This document shows, piece after piece, positions 1 to 12,258 of a DNA stretch of 64,000 nt. The DNA is taken from assembly GCA_020746875.1 (NCBI GenBank), contig JAGTJL010000019.1, forward strand, positions 1,240,001 to 1,304,000, read 5' to 3'. A model generated the notes under the pieces. It saw nothing but the letters and a program-made list of their open reading frames with translations, was not told the origin of the DNA and did not search any database. The number at the start of each line of letters is the position of its first letter. Position 1 is the stretch's first letter. The position numbers and the translations under genes are program-made. Origin of the DNA: Rhexocercosporidium sp. MPI-PUGE-AT-0058 (lineage: Eukaryota > Ascomycota > Leotiomycetes > Helotiales).

Positions 1-3000
1 AAATCCACTGCAGCAGTCGGGATCTCTGAACCCTCTTGAGAATCTGAGCACCAGTATGCTGGGAAGTCACCTGCGATGCACAATAGATCGATTCGGGCGA
101 GCGCGGAGATGTGAAGGAGGAGGAAGATGGGGCTGAGGCTCTATTGAAATACGGCGGCTGCGGGTCTGGCTGTGGCTGTCATGAAGCATAAAGCAAGTTG
201 CCAGCGGGCTATTGACGATCACATCGCGGAGCCGGGCAAGCATCGACTTCTTGCTTCTCGAATCATACTTCTTGCCACCGCACCACGGCTACTCTCACCT
301 ACACGGCTCCTAGTCAAAACTACAACAGCTGTCAATGACCCTAGGCTGGAAAAAGTCAGCTCCGAGGAATAATTTAGGTACTGTCTTCAAACCGTAGGGG
401 TCGATTGATGTGGGTAAGCTAATTGCAAGCAGTCATCGAGAACAACATCGCCCAAGCCACCACATGCAAGCACACCCCCGAACAGGAATCCTGGGAGGGC
501 TAGATTGAACCCTTGTTTTGCTCGGCAGCTAAACTGTCCAAGTACCCGTCTCTCCTTGCCATGCTGGCGTTTATTGGAGTCTGGCAAACCCGTACGCGCG
601 GATACTGGCTCCCAGCACAGTGATTGGAGTAATTCCAAGCTACTCTTCTGCAGATTGATATCGGGATCAGGCCGAAGAAGCGTTTATCATACTTCAACGC
701 TTCCCCTGTACTGCTGGGCAGTCGCCCGAGACGAGGAACCTCAGTCTCGACCCATTAAAAGTGTCATCCCAGCTCAGATTGCACATGTGGAGAGATATTA
801 CAACGAAATATTATCGATGGAAACTGTAACCACTATTCCAACCATTCGTACTTATACGTGAGTTTTGCAAGCTCTAAAGGACTTACTAAACCACTGCAGG
901 AGGGGTGGGGACCACTGAAAGCAAGTCCTTGGGGGGCTCGAACTACCTGAACTGGGCATGATGGCTGCCCGCCTCCCCAATACTACTGACAACATTGTCT
1001 CAAGATTACCTGTCATCTTTGAGAGGCTGTCCAGCGGCGCGGCAACACCTCCGAAACAATTTTGTTATTGGAGCCGGGTCTTGGACCCAGCATCGAGATT
1101 CGGGGGATGGTCCGCCTCCGGCGATGAACCCTTAGAATCAAGATACTGAGGAATGGATCGGTTTGGTAAGGACCAAAAGACGTCGTCGGTGCACGTCGAA
1201 GGCGTCTTATCTGCATCAGGGCTTAAGGGAGGATGTCTTGCCACTTTTCAATCATCGGTACCGCTCTCATCCCTGCATTTTGTGACAAGTTGCTTCCATT
1301 TCCTCTATTTTTCTCGATCACGTGCGCCGCTCGACCTGGGGAAGCGAGGTCTTTGGTAAGCATCTTCGTGCGATGCGAGAGGACGGAAAGGAATCTCCTT
1401 GTGCGAAAGCTCTTCGTTTGTTCCTCAAAATTCCACGCATGAAATTCGAGTTGGAATATCAAAACCAAGAAGGCTTGTTGGACAGTTTAATTATTTTCTG
1501 TTAGCGATACCAAACTTGACGTTAAAATAAGCCAATCAACATTCGCTTGCGAATGCGTCACGGATTTAGAATCCGGTCCATTCACATCATTAGGGAGCAT
1601 CTGATATCGCTTGTGGATTCATTACTTAAAAGCACTGCAACAGAAAAATCTCAATGTTTGCACTTGCTCGTTTCTCATTAGAGAGATGAAAGAAAGTAAA
1701 TACAAACTCCCTGTCAGTTTTTATGTTGCGATTTAAGGATTCTGGTTTTCCTTTCTCCTTCTTCTAGGTTTTGAACGAATGATATGGTTCTCAAAGTAGA
1801 AACCCCTCTCCCACCGAGCTTCATAGTTGATCGCAAGGGGGTTCCCGCGTTAGCTTTCTTCAGTTATTCCAGCGTCACTAGCTCAAGCCTAGTACACTAC
1901 CATACACTGCTGCGCAAAACCCTATTTCTGACAGCCATCTTCGATCCGTGTAAGGCCGATCAACCGACGAAGGCGAAGGCGTGTGGCTGAACTCAAAACG
2001 GAAATAAGCTTGATTACTCTTTTAATTCCCGATTGTCAAAACCTCCCTTTCCGTGCGGGGGGTGCGCTGGAGTAGGACGTCCTTTTTTTCTTCCTCTTTT
2101 CTTTTTTTCTTTCTTTGTTTTTCTTTTTTTTGTTTTTCGCAAGGTTTATTTTTAAAACCTTGGAAGATTTGTTGTCAAAGATTGCTTGCAATAAAGACTG
2201 AGCAGGGCTAAGCTGATAGGTTTATTGTCGGAATATTTAGGTATAAAGGGAGCGTCAACAGACTCGATGATATACCTAACTTAAGATCTAAGGTCTTGGG
2301 ACTTGTTCAAAACACGTCGGAGCCACTCATATGATGTAATTGGACCCGGAGGAAGGGATTTGGCTCGTCTGATTACTGAGTTTGTGACTCCTCTTTCTCG
2401 ATTGGGCGTTTTTGTTGATTCCACTTCTGACAGGGCCGATCTCCACGCATTGGGACTTGGTTTCGCGATGTAGACTGCGAGATTCTATAGGAGAGATCTT
2501 CTATGCTTTGCTATCGTATGAGAGCTTTGGTTTGTGGACCGAAGGGTAATCGGATAAAAGGGCATGCATTCTGACTTCTGTAATTTGCATGCTTCATGGG
2601 CTCTCCCACCCTATACGTAACACTTGAGCTAAAGAAGATCCTCAGGCAGCAAGTATATGCTCCCTCGGAGTTCTTGAATTCGAGACATTCGTATAGAATA
2701 GTCGAATCAAATGGGCGCGATTCTACAGTACATATGTACCCCATCGAAATAATACCGAGTATCGCAGATCGAGATTTGTACTTTTTTTGTAAACAAGGTG
2801 AGCTCAGACGGAGAAGTTGGATTTATTGTACTTGCGGCATTCGTTCCCAGCATTCGTTCGCAGCATATGACTATTCGTCTGAACTCTCATCTAGACTCCT
2901 TCTGAGTATGTACGTTGTATGAGTATCTATCTACATCTGCATCTGCGTATGGATCTGAGTCATGATCGTGATTCGGAGCGGGGTGTGAAACATCAAGACG

Positions 3001-4806
3001 AAAGGTGGTTCGCCCCCTTCCAATGCTAGTTCGAGAATACAATCCCGAAGAGACGCAATTCATATCCCGATTCCCGATGACCATGGGTGGAGATGCAATT
3101 TTCTCATGAAGATGTGCAATTCACATTGGACATCTGATTCTCCGATCTCGGGGAAGCGGACAGATGAGGTCAGGTGTGATGCAAATGCGGACACAGCTGG
3201 AGCTGCAGCAGAAGGATTGGAGCTTTCTACTTTCCCCGAAAGTTTCTGACAATGCCAATGAAATGCATCTGGGCGTCCGCCTCCGTCTCCAATTACGTTT
3301 GGTTTTTGTTTAGTAGTATAGAAGATCTTGGCTCTCGGGGAGGAGTGGCATTCAAGGAAAGCATGAATAGAAGATATCTTGCCAAAGTACTGGATTGGAG
3401 TAGTAGACACTATAGTTCTAAGCTGAATTAAGTAGCTTCTCTTTGCCTTCAAGTCTTGGTATGAAGTTGGGGCTTGATCAAGAGAGACTGGACTCGCGAT
3501 GCATTCGGAAGTTTGCGAAGCTGTAAAATTGAGCCGTGAGAATCCCCTGGTCCATGTTCTTTCCTGATGCTGGTGACTGGCTCTGCTGAGCTGAGATGAG
3601 TAATTTGTGGATACTTAGTGGTGACGAGAGTCGCTGATGTCTGGGATTCGTATGGCTTCTTAGGGCCTCTGCTTTAATCTGCTGGATCAACCATTTAGTC
3701 TCTCTTGGGAGGCTGCTCCAAATTCTTGTGATGAGGGTGGTACACGAAAGCGCTGAATGACTTTCAAGGTGTATGGAGTTTTGTGTTCCCTCTCCTTAGT
3801 AACATCTAAGTATTTCTGTGAATTTCCTACCCAAATGAATTGAGGTCGTTATGAGATGTTTGGACCGAGTTTTGCTGCCAAGCTGCCAGGTCTTGTTACA
3901 GTGATGTTTTGCTGCTACAGGTCACGATAGCAAAAATTGAGAATTCTAAGCTCTACCTTGCCTCTTGACTTTGAAAAAATTAGAGCTAGGTATAAGGCTA
4001 TCAATCTTAGACTCGTGATAGGACGTTCGACTTCACGACTGCTAGGGTCGTCTCTTCTCTTCCTAGGTAGCTGGAGTTGGGAAAATGAGAAAGTCAAGAG
4101 GCCAAAGACTAAGCAAAGATATGAGAGAGAACAACCTGTCAGGTCCAACAGCTATATCAATCTCCTATGTAGAGAGCCCTCCTTTTCTTTTTTCTTTCCA
4201 ATTGATAGTATCAGTTGCTAGAACGAAGTGGGCTGGTTTAGAGCGGGAATATACGTGCAATCTCTAAGACCCGTCTGAACAGCTATGTCGGGCAAATCAA
4301 ATATCGTCCTCAGCTTTGAGATTGATCGCAGAAGCATCCGAATATGAGTGCCTGAAAAGCTGTTCTGAGGTTTCCATTCATGATGAAATGAAATCCACCC
4401 ATGCCACTTGACGACTGCGTCAGAATGAATGTTGAAAACATGATAACTAGGAAGTAAGTAGGCTTCGGAGCCAGGGAATAAGCCAAGTTGAAGCTTCAAA
4501 AGCAGTATGAAAATCAGGAAAGATGCGGCTACATCCAAAGGACTTCTAGAGACCCGGCCCCTTCGACGGGTGGGGACGAAATCCGCTGCGACGATAAAGA
4601 CACGCTGCGGTGAAACCTGGCACAGAGCGCTTGTCTAAATTGCGAAAAGCACAACGACAACAAGCACAATGCTCAAGCCGTTATTGACAACGCCACTGGA
4701 TGGGGGATGGAATTACAGGTGACATTTTCCATGTATTCTTCAGACTCACAATAACACCACAAGCCGTCTATAGTACATTATACATTGTTTCCCTTCGTGT
4801 CGATAT
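1..4806. other. Long gene-poor interval
   Basis: I see no reading frame here with protein-like composition, recognisable motif or coherent splice structure; the longest open frames (about 118-130 codons near 505-861 and 3060-3452) have shadow-like composition. The interval holds a long T-rich tract near 2081-2140. It may contain UTRs, non-coding RNA or decayed repeats, but I cannot support any specific element. Confidence 0.5.
2081..2140. repeat. T-rich polypyrimidine tract
   Basis: About 60 bases are nearly all T with scattered C and G on the plus strand. It is low-complexity sequence in a gene-poor interval. No gene boundary can be tied to it. Confidence 0.7.
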
Positions 4807-5586
4807 CTACCATCCTTGATGTTTCAATTGCTTGACCCGCGAAACCGTAGCCTTGAAACCTTCCAAGAATCTCACCCTCCACCTCTCTCTCCGCAGCCTC
4901 TTTCTCTTCAGACCTCCTCTCTCGTGAAACCTCTGTCTCATAGCATCGGTCCTAACTTTATTCCTTGCACAACTCATCTCCATCAGCCTGAAGCCCTTGG
5001 CAACATCAATGCCAGTCCCAACCGTGACACTCCTTCCTGTACTCGGGTTTAAAAGTATTGGCTTGCGAGGTGGCTTGTAAACTCCCATCTCATTATTGAA
5101 GGACTGAGAGAGTCCAAAGCCGCCAGACTGCTGCAACAGCTTGGTGTCCCGCATACGGGTGACGTCCATCGTTGAAGGGGATCGTCTCTGTTTCAGCATT
5201 GCCATCAGATCATCGGCGCTGCTTCCCCCGTTCAAGGCTTTCTCTCTTTCTCGCGAGAGTGTTGGCACTGCGTAGCCTCGAGGGCGTGCAGTCCATCCGA
5301 GGGACTTGGCTTGTTCTTCCAGGGCGGGCTGGGGCTCAGTGGGATCAGATTCAGAGATTGAAGCTTCGGTGGAGGGTGGTGGAGCAGCCGTCGTCGTCGC
5401 TGACGGTCGAATAGCATTTCTCTGAACACCGCTTGTGAATGACCGTTGGATCTGCCTGTTCGAACATCCCCTGTATCCCAATTGCGCGTTGGTCATCCAT
5501 CGTACGTTGGTGGCTGGAAAGAGAAATGCAGCCAAGGGGGAGGTCTGTGACCGTAGCAGCGCGTCGGCAGCCCTTCGAAGCTCCAT
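4807..5586 (-). CDS. MRP21: Mitochondrial small-subunit ribosomal protein bS21m (MRP21 type)
   Basis: A single-exon frame of 259 residues. The first ~45 residues are rich in R, A and S with few acidic residues, as in a mitochondrial presequence. Residues ~60-190 are low-complexity and likely disordered. The last ~65 residues carry the S21 signature: a short helix with a conserved N-K-V-R motif, then a strongly basic helix (the RKRLRRERWRVRF stretch). Bacterial S21 is about 70 residues; fungal forms have long N-terminal extensions like this one. It would act in the mitoribosome small subunit. The gene is divergent from the RBM25-like gene with about 325 bp between the start codons. A splice pair at 5599-5644 suggests an intron in the 5' UTR just before the start. 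The family call rests on the C-terminal domain and is fairly secure. Confidence 0.82.
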   Translation of the reverse strand: MELRRAADALLRSQTSPLAAFLFPATNVRWMTNAQLGYRGCSNRQIQRSFTSGVQRNAIRPSATTTAAPPPSTEASISESDPTEPQPALEEQAKSLGWTARPRGYAVPTLSREREKALNGGSSADDLMAMLKQRRSPSTMDVTRMRDTKLLQQSGGFGLSQSFNNEMGVYKPPRKPILLNPSTGRSVTVGTGIDVAKGFRLMEMSCARNKVRTDAMRQRFHERGGLKRKRLRRERWRVRFLEGFKATVSRVKQLKHQGW

Positions 5587-5598
5587 TGATCTTCCATT

Positions 5599-5644
5599 CT
5601 GTTAGTAGGTGAAGACATAAATCTGCGAGCTTGATACGACTTAC
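5599..5644 (-). other. Probable 5' UTR intron of the MRP21 gene
   Basis: On the minus strand a GTAAGT donor, a CTAAC branch site and a CAG acceptor delimit 46 nt, ending 12 nt before the MRP21 start codon. Joining the flanks does not extend the MRP21 frame, so this fits an untranslated leader intron. The 64-codon frame overlapping it (5641-5835) would then be non-coding leader. Confidence 0.5.
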
Positions 5645-5911
5645 ATTGGTGGAATAGTGGAAAGCTGGTGGTGAAGTGTCGCTGAGGCTGAAGGTCCTCG
5701 ATATTTCTCGGATATCCTTGGATTAGCGCTAGCAGGGGTTTTTTGTAGATTTCGAGCCAGAGCTACGCGGACGAACTCTGAACCTGAACCCGAACCTCTC
5801 TTTGCGCCGACGACCACAACACCACGACCTGCCACTATTCTTCCCCCGCTGCCCCTCGCAGATTCTCAATTGTGTACTCGAACTTGAGGCTATTCATCAA
5901 GCGCGGGCAGG

Positions 5912-8421
5912 ATGTCGTACAATCCATATGGAGGCAAGTTTACTGGGCTGAAGCTGAAGCTTTCTTCAGGTTGCGCATTGCTAACACCGCGAATAGCTGC
6001 ACCTTTTGGGCGTCCACCAGGATTCGGAGGCTTCCCGGGTCAGAATGGTACCCCCCTGGTATGGGACCTCCACCGGGAATGGGTAAGGACTTTGATTGTT
6101 GTCTGCTGGATGGTATATTGACTTTTATGCTCGTAGGTCCCCCGCCAGGCATGTCTGCCCCAGGTACAGCACCCCCTCCAGGTGTACAGCAAGCCAACGC
6201 GACACAATCCAGTCGACCAAGCGGGCTCCCTGCCAGCTTCCAAGGCCCGCCCAATATGCCCAATATCAACTTCTCTGCGCCTGTCATTCGCCTAGGCACC
6301 GGCCCCTCGAAACCCTCAGCTCCCTTACCAGGAGCAGCAGGCAGAAGAGAAAGTCAGGATCCAGCATCTGCAGGTGGAAGACCAGGGCTGGGCGCTGAGA
6401 GAGGAATGGAGGCACAGCGCCAAGCATTGAGAGACAGCATGATGTCTTTGGTTCCACCTACCAAGGAGGAGATCGTACGGACTATCTTCGTGGGGGGTAT
6501 TACAGAAGGTGCGAGAGGGGACGATGGTATCGAACGGATTCTCTGCACGGCAGGACGATTACGCAGATGGGACCGGGCTACGGACGCAGATGGCAAGCCG
6601 TGCACTTTTGGATTTGCGCAATACGATGATGCGGAGAGTTTGGCTACGGCTGTGGAGGTTCTCAAGGATATCGAGATACCAACAAAGAAGCAACCTGCTA
6701 GCAATGGAGTCAAGAAGGAAGAGGACGATGAGAAGGAGGTTGAGAAAAGCAAATTGCTGGTATTTGTGGACGACAACTCGCTGAATTATCTGGAAAACTG
6801 GTCTTCGAATCGAGGCGATGATGCAGCTGCTGAACAGGCACGACTGGATGCCGCAAGATTGGGCTTGAAGACTGTCATCTACGAACTATTCCACCCGCCC
6901 ATGTACGTCAAGTTGGACGAGAGCGGTGATGATGCGATTATGCAGGATGGAAATGGGGAGAATGTCGAGGTTGTTAACATACCACTGGCAGTGGACGATG
7001 AGCTCGCGGATATCCCAGCCGAAATGCGCGAAACTGTTGCTCTAGAAATTGCGGCGTTCAGAGATCGAAGTATCAGAAGGGACATGGAACGACTGAAACG
7101 GGAGGAGGAAATGGAGGCTGCAGAAAGGCTACGAAACGGAGCACCACGACCCTCGAGACTTGCATCACCACCCCCTAATACTCCCCTTGGACCTGCAGCT
7201 GGTACAAACAATATTCCTCTTGGACCTCGTGGCGTTCCAAATGCACCCTCTGGACCTAAACTCGGCTCACAAATACCCCGTGACTATCAAAAGGGCGTCA
7301 CATTTGTCAATGGTAGTGGTATTAATGGTGCAGCGAGTGGGGATGTATGGATCAACCGCGAAGAAGAGGACGATTCCGCCAGTGACGAAGAGCTGGAGCG
7401 CCGGAGAACTGCCAAGAAGGAAGCTGAGCTGGAAAAGACTTACCTTGATCAAGAACGACGGTGGCTGAATAGGGAACGGTCCAGGACTGCTGCTGTACAG
7501 CGTGAAAAGGAGCGAGAGGATGAAGATGCAGCCAAGGAGAATGCCGAGAAAGAAAAAATGGCTCAACGTCTCCGTGACTGGGACGATGATGTCGAAGCAA
7601 CTCGGAAAACCGAAGACTACTACGCAGATCGCAGCATGTGGATTCGAAACCGTGCATTATTTCGTGCTCGCGAATCAGCCGCTGATGAGAGAGATCGTAC
7701 TGCCGAGGCGAAGGATCGTCAACGTGATGTTGCCGACAAGGAACAAGCTCGTGGTCTTGCAGATTCATTCTTGGATCGCCAGGCCGAGGAGCTGGAATCT
7801 AGGATTGCTCCTGGGCGTGCCCAACAACCCTTCAAGTTATCTCTTGGGGCGGCTGCTCAGAAGGTGCAGAAAGAGAAAGCCCAGGCTCCGAGGAGAACGG
7901 TTGCAGAAGTGGAAGGTTTACTCGAAGACGAGGAAGATGCGGGCAATTCTTCCAAACGCACTCTTATCCCTATCAAGTTCGATCCCTCGGCTCCTGTAGC
8001 GCAGATGTCGGATGAGGAGCGCGATCAAGCTGTACGTCAATTAGCAGCCGAGATCCCCACCGAGAAGGACGGTCTCTGGGCTTGGGATGTGAAATGGGAA
8101 TTTGTGGATGATGCGGTCATCGTGGAAAAACTGCGACCTTTCGTCGAGAAAAAGATCGTGGAGTATCTCGGTGTACAAGAACAGTTGCTAGTCGAGGTTG
8201 TGGAAGAGCACGTCCGTACGAGAGGCAAGCCACAGGAGTTGGTGGAGCAATTGGAAGGGGTAAGTGGTTTCTTTTACTTTTATATGGTTAACATTGCGCT
8301 ATTTGAGATTCTCACTAACAGCACTTAGGCATTGGATGAAGAAGCCGAAGTGCTTGTCAAGAAGCTCTGGCGAATGGTGATCTTCTTCTCGGAAAGTGAG
8401 AAGAGAGGCTTGTCTGCCTAA
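5912..8421 (+). CDS. RBM25/Snu71-like splicing factor (RRM plus PWI), with an apparent frame break in exon 2
   Basis: Likely a U1 snRNP-associated splicing regulator of the RBM25 type. The N-terminus is P/G/M-rich with repeated PPPGM units; an RRM follows (RTIFVGGI as RNP2-like strand, FGFAQYDD as RNP1-like strand); the middle is E/R/D-rich and probably coiled; the last ~100 residues match a PWI domain. Proposed exons are 5912-5933, 5997-6082, 6137-8259 and 8329-8421. Intron 1 has a GC-AG form (AG|GCAAGT donor, CTAAC branch), giving a natural P/F/G-rich exon 2. However, that frame shifts at a six-C run (6051-6056) before the PPGMGPPPGMG part. A GT donor at 5938 would keep the frame open but give an atypical 30-residue stretch. 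The last intron (8260-8328) leads to the true C-terminus, ending LSA. The family is secure; the N-terminal model is not. Confidence 0.78.
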
Positions 8422-9189
8422 GTGACATGGCATCCTCTCTCACCATCGAAAGATCTCCTGCGAAGGAGAAGTAATGCCAATCCAGATCCACATGAGATTT
8501 CCGACATCTCATTCTCTGTTCGTGAATTCCGATATCTGGATGGATTGTTGTTTGTTTTGATATGATGGATGGAAGATTTCTCGGGCATTACCGGCGCTTT
8601 GGAGGTTGTATCATAGGTGCGGACTGAAAGGCAGAAAATTTTTGACACCTCAAGAGCATAACCGAAATGAATCCGCGTTACCTCGGGTTGGGGTTGTCTG
8701 AAAGTGAAATTAGCTTTAGTGTCGTCCCCGACCCCCTTAATCCTCGTGTTGTCTGTCTATTTCTGTGTTGCTCCAGATGCATCTAGCACAATTGTTGACT
8801 TTCGTTCAGTCCATCTTCGGAATGACACGCCTCGGCTGTCAGTTCCAGCGACTGCTTGGCTACACCATTACGGCACGAGAGATTGTTTTCGTCATTAAAT
8901 TGAAGCCTCCCAGTACAGAAAACCCTCTGGGCTCCCTGTTCTTCGTTCAACTGTCACACCATGGTAATCGACTACGATTACTCAACAATTTTCTGAGCTG
9001 CGGAACGATACCCCCCACATTATCCGCATGTGTGTGCATAGCTTACTGAACCGGGATACAAAAACGTTCAGTAATCTTCGGCAATGTACTGTACTCATGA
9101 TAGCTGATTATATTCATATACTGACTTACTCCCCAGAGTCAAACCCCACGGTCACTATTTTGTTCCCATCCATACCAAACACAACAATC
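8422..9189. other. Intergenic region between the RBM25-like and NmrA-like genes
   Basis: This is the 3' flank of the RBM25-like gene and the presumed promoter of the NmrA-like gene. The open frames here have non-protein-like composition and no consistent splice joins. I see no repeat or RNA gene. Confidence 0.5.
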
Positions 9190-10432
9190 ATGTCTTCCCA
9201 CTCCCAACACACATCCAAAATCTTCATCATCGGTGGCACTGGCGCCCAAGGCATCCCCGTCATCCAAGGCCTAGTAAGTGACAAAAAATACGCCGTTCGA
9301 GTCCTAACCCGCGACCGCACCTCTGCACGCGCCAAAGCCCTCCTGGCACTCGGCAATGTCGAACTAGTCGAGGGAACCTTCGCCGACGAGACCGATCTTC
9401 GCAACGGGTATCGAGGATGCGATGGCGCCTTCGTCAATATCGACGGTTTTAACTGCGGGGAGAAGGCTGAGACGTATTGGGCTATTCGGGCTTATGAGCT
9501 AGCGATTGAGGAGGGGATCAAGTTTTTTGTTTATGGGAATTTGGATTATTCGCTTAAGAAGAGTGGATATGATCCGCAGCATCGGACTGGACAGTAAGTT
9601 CTCTTCTCATCCAGTCGGTGTCTTGAACCAGAAATTCTTTCGCCACTTGTGGAGCCGCGGTTGAGAAGCAGAATGTTGCTTTCTTGACCTTTGACAATCT
9701 CTCTTGTTCTTGGGGTCATCTTGCTCATGGTCCTGGGTTAGTTATGATGGCAAAGGCCGAATCGGCGAATGGATACTCTTTCAAAACCAGCACAACAAAG
9801 CCCGCATGGGAGCAGCGCTCTTCACTACAGGTCCATACATTGAGATGACAATCTCGGGCCGCACAATCATGACACCCACAATCGAAAACGGCGTCGTAAC
9901 CTGGCGCGTACCCCTCGGCACCGGCCATGTCGTCCACGTCGCCCTCGAAGACTGCGGCCCCTACGTCCGCTGGCTCTTCGACAACCCCTCTCGAGCGTCT
10001 GGCATGGATCTCGAAGTTGCAATCGCGCACATCCCGTACGCCGAACTCGCTGCTGCATTCACAAAAGTGACCGGCCACCCAGCCCAATACATCGATACCT
10101 CCCTCGAAGACTACTGGGCCCAACCAGCTATGAAATTCCTTGCCGATTCCCCCGCGGGGTATAACGCCGACCCGAATGATAAGAGCACGATGAATTTTAG
10201 GGATAATTTCACGGGGTTCTGGAATACGTGGAAGTATGATGTGATAAAGAGGGGCTATGAGCTTTTGGATGAGATTCATCCGACAAGGATCAGGAGTGCG
10301 GAGGAGTGGTTTAGGAGGGAGGATGAGAAGGGTAGGGAGAAGGGACTGGGAGGGTTGTGGGAACGGGTTCAGAAGGACAAGCTGGTGCCGATTTTGAAGG
10401 TTGGTGAGGATTTGAGGAAGGGGAAGTTGTGA
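9190..10432 (+). CDS. NmrA-like NAD(P)-binding protein
   Basis: Two exons (9190-9593 and 9742-10432) joined by a GTAAGT...TAG intron give 364 residues. The N-terminus carries a Rossmann nucleotide-binding loop of NmrA/HSCARG type (FIIGGTGAQG, residues ~11-20), followed by the RVLTRD strand and arginine usual for NADP-sensing members. The middle reads VYGNLDY where catalytic SDRs have YxxxK, so the active site looks degenerate, as in the NmrA class. The C-terminal half carries the family's substrate-binding lobe. NmrA relatives sense redox cofactors or act as atypical reductases in the cytosol or nucleus; which applies here cannot be told from the sequence. The neighbouring genes offer no pathway clue. 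The start was chosen because the Rossmann strand follows closely; the frame is open upstream but has no better motif. Confidence 0.85.
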
Positions 10433-12258
10433 GCTAGGTGTGGTATGCAGTCACAATCTGATTATGCGTAAGAGTAAGTATTTGCCATAATATTTTTGTG
10501 AATGGAATGGCTACTTCCCATGAGTCACAAAGACATGTTTGTATTGTCAGGTCTTCCTCGTTTCATTTACTCTCCTTTTTATTAGATCAAGCTTCATGGG
10601 GGCTTTGCAATTTTTTTTCACGTCATTCATTGCATTGTTTGGATTTGAGGCAGTGGTTTGACAATGGTATGGTATTCTAGTTCATACAGGACTGGGCGAA
10701 CAAATCAAAGACTCAGCAGTTGAGAGAATACGAACAGCTCTCCCTTCATTACGACGTTGTCTTCTCTAGGTTTACGCTCTTTCGGTAGCAACATCCCAAG
10801 CAGGAGTGATTCCGTCGACCGACGACTTCGCTTCTCGCCCCTAAAGCCTTTCTTTGGACTGAGTGGTTTATTTTGGAGCGCTGCTGATCTCTTAATGCTC
10901 CTACTAGAGGAACCTGGTTTTGAAATCTTGTCTTCTTTTCCACCACCACTACCACCACCATGGCCGTTTCTCCTCCTTCCCCTTCTCCCCCTTCTTCATT
11001 CTCATCCAGTGAGAATACAGAAGTCTGAGGCTGAGAAGTCAATGACAGCAAATACAGGGGTACAGAACTTGTAACCTCTCCTTCCTATACGACTGGCGAA
11101 GTAGCGGTAAATGTGGCGATCTCTGACGAAGGCTCTCTACGTTCAACAGCTACTAGCAGTTGCTGTACAAGATCCTCTACAACTACGCGTACGAGCTAGC
11201 GTACGGCAAAGTCTTCCTCGCCTTCGCCTTCTATAGGCTAGTGTGGTTCGTTTCCTCTATCTGAGTCTGAGTCTGAGTCTGAAATGTGTGGATCGCTAGA
11301 TGGCTCGAGGTTTTGGTATTACTCCATGATTTTCGGTGCGAGCGGTTGTTGTCTTGAGGCTGTGGGCAGTGCTCCGAACAGGGTAAGATTCTGCAGGAGG
11401 TTGTAGGTCTAAAGAAGGATAGAGTGTCTTAGATGGATTCAACATTCTGCTTGCTCTTTTCGACGTCAATAATATATTGGACTCACGTGGTTGAGTAGAC
11501 ATCATAGCTGACTATCTTTAAATATTGTTTGAGAGTACTTTCATTGTTCTGAAAGATATGATGGATGTGAACATAGGACAGTCAGAACAGTAACAAGTGC
11601 TAGGTGTTATACTATACTCGTGATGGGCTTTGTCTGCACTGTCATATCTTGACTTTGAGGCACGAAGACAAGTTTTATGCTTGTCGTCACTTGCATTATC
11701 TCGCCATCTAAGTACACAAATTGAAAGAGGTTCTAATCAGCTTCTGTAATGCTCATCTAATTTGGCAATCTCTGCTTCTCATTTTGCACAGCAGTGATTC
11801 CGTTGGTGATTCTTTGTTGGCTTACGAATGCATTAGGCAGATCGGACTGTGAAAGGATGATATCTCAATCAGAATTGATTGGAAACTAAAGACTGGCAGA
11901 CTTATCGCTTATGGTACAACGCCCATTCATTCATTCTGGACAATAGCATGATCGCCATCGCCTGTGGTATGACTTGGAGACGTACAGTACATGTTGCATG
12001 TCGAAGCATAACTTTGGGTCACGGGAGGAAAACGAAATACATGTTTTGGGAAATGGCGCTGATTATATTTGGTGTTGTTATAGAAAGTATGGGATAGTTG
12101 ATGGAGTACATATATAGCCATACCAGCCTACACGATTATGAGAACTAAATCAGTACGATCAGAATGTAAAGGAGGCGTAAGGAGTAAAAGACTTGTCTAC
12201 ATGACATTCTCGAGTTGAGAATCGAATGACAGTAAAGGAAGAGACTCGGAGCAATCAC
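10433..12258. other. Intergenic region with low-complexity tracts
   Basis: About 1.8 kb without a supportable gene. It holds a CCA/CCT-rich stretch around 10939-11000 and a (CTGAGT)n microsatellite at 11261-11282. Around 11140-11250 a short C/T/A-patterned stretch has a protein-like plus-strand frame interrupted by a stop; it may be a scrap of a mobile element, but nothing identifies it. Confidence 0.45.
11261..11282. repeat. (CTGAGT)n microsatellite
   Basis: Almost four tandem copies of the hexamer CTGAGT, seen directly. No coding frame depends on it. Confidence 0.85.

Noticed and set aside
925..985. TTCGAGC-like T-loop on the minus strand suggesting a tRNA
   Set aside because: No five-base T-stem, anticodon arm or acceptor stem can be folded around it.
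5641..5835. 64-codon frame upstream of MRP21 as a separate gene or N-terminal exon
   Set aside because: It spans a likely leader intron and does not join in frame with MRP21.
10749..11074. Overlapping open frames of ~100 codons on both strands
   Set aside because: They follow from a low-complexity CCA/CCT tract; neither strand shows a domain.
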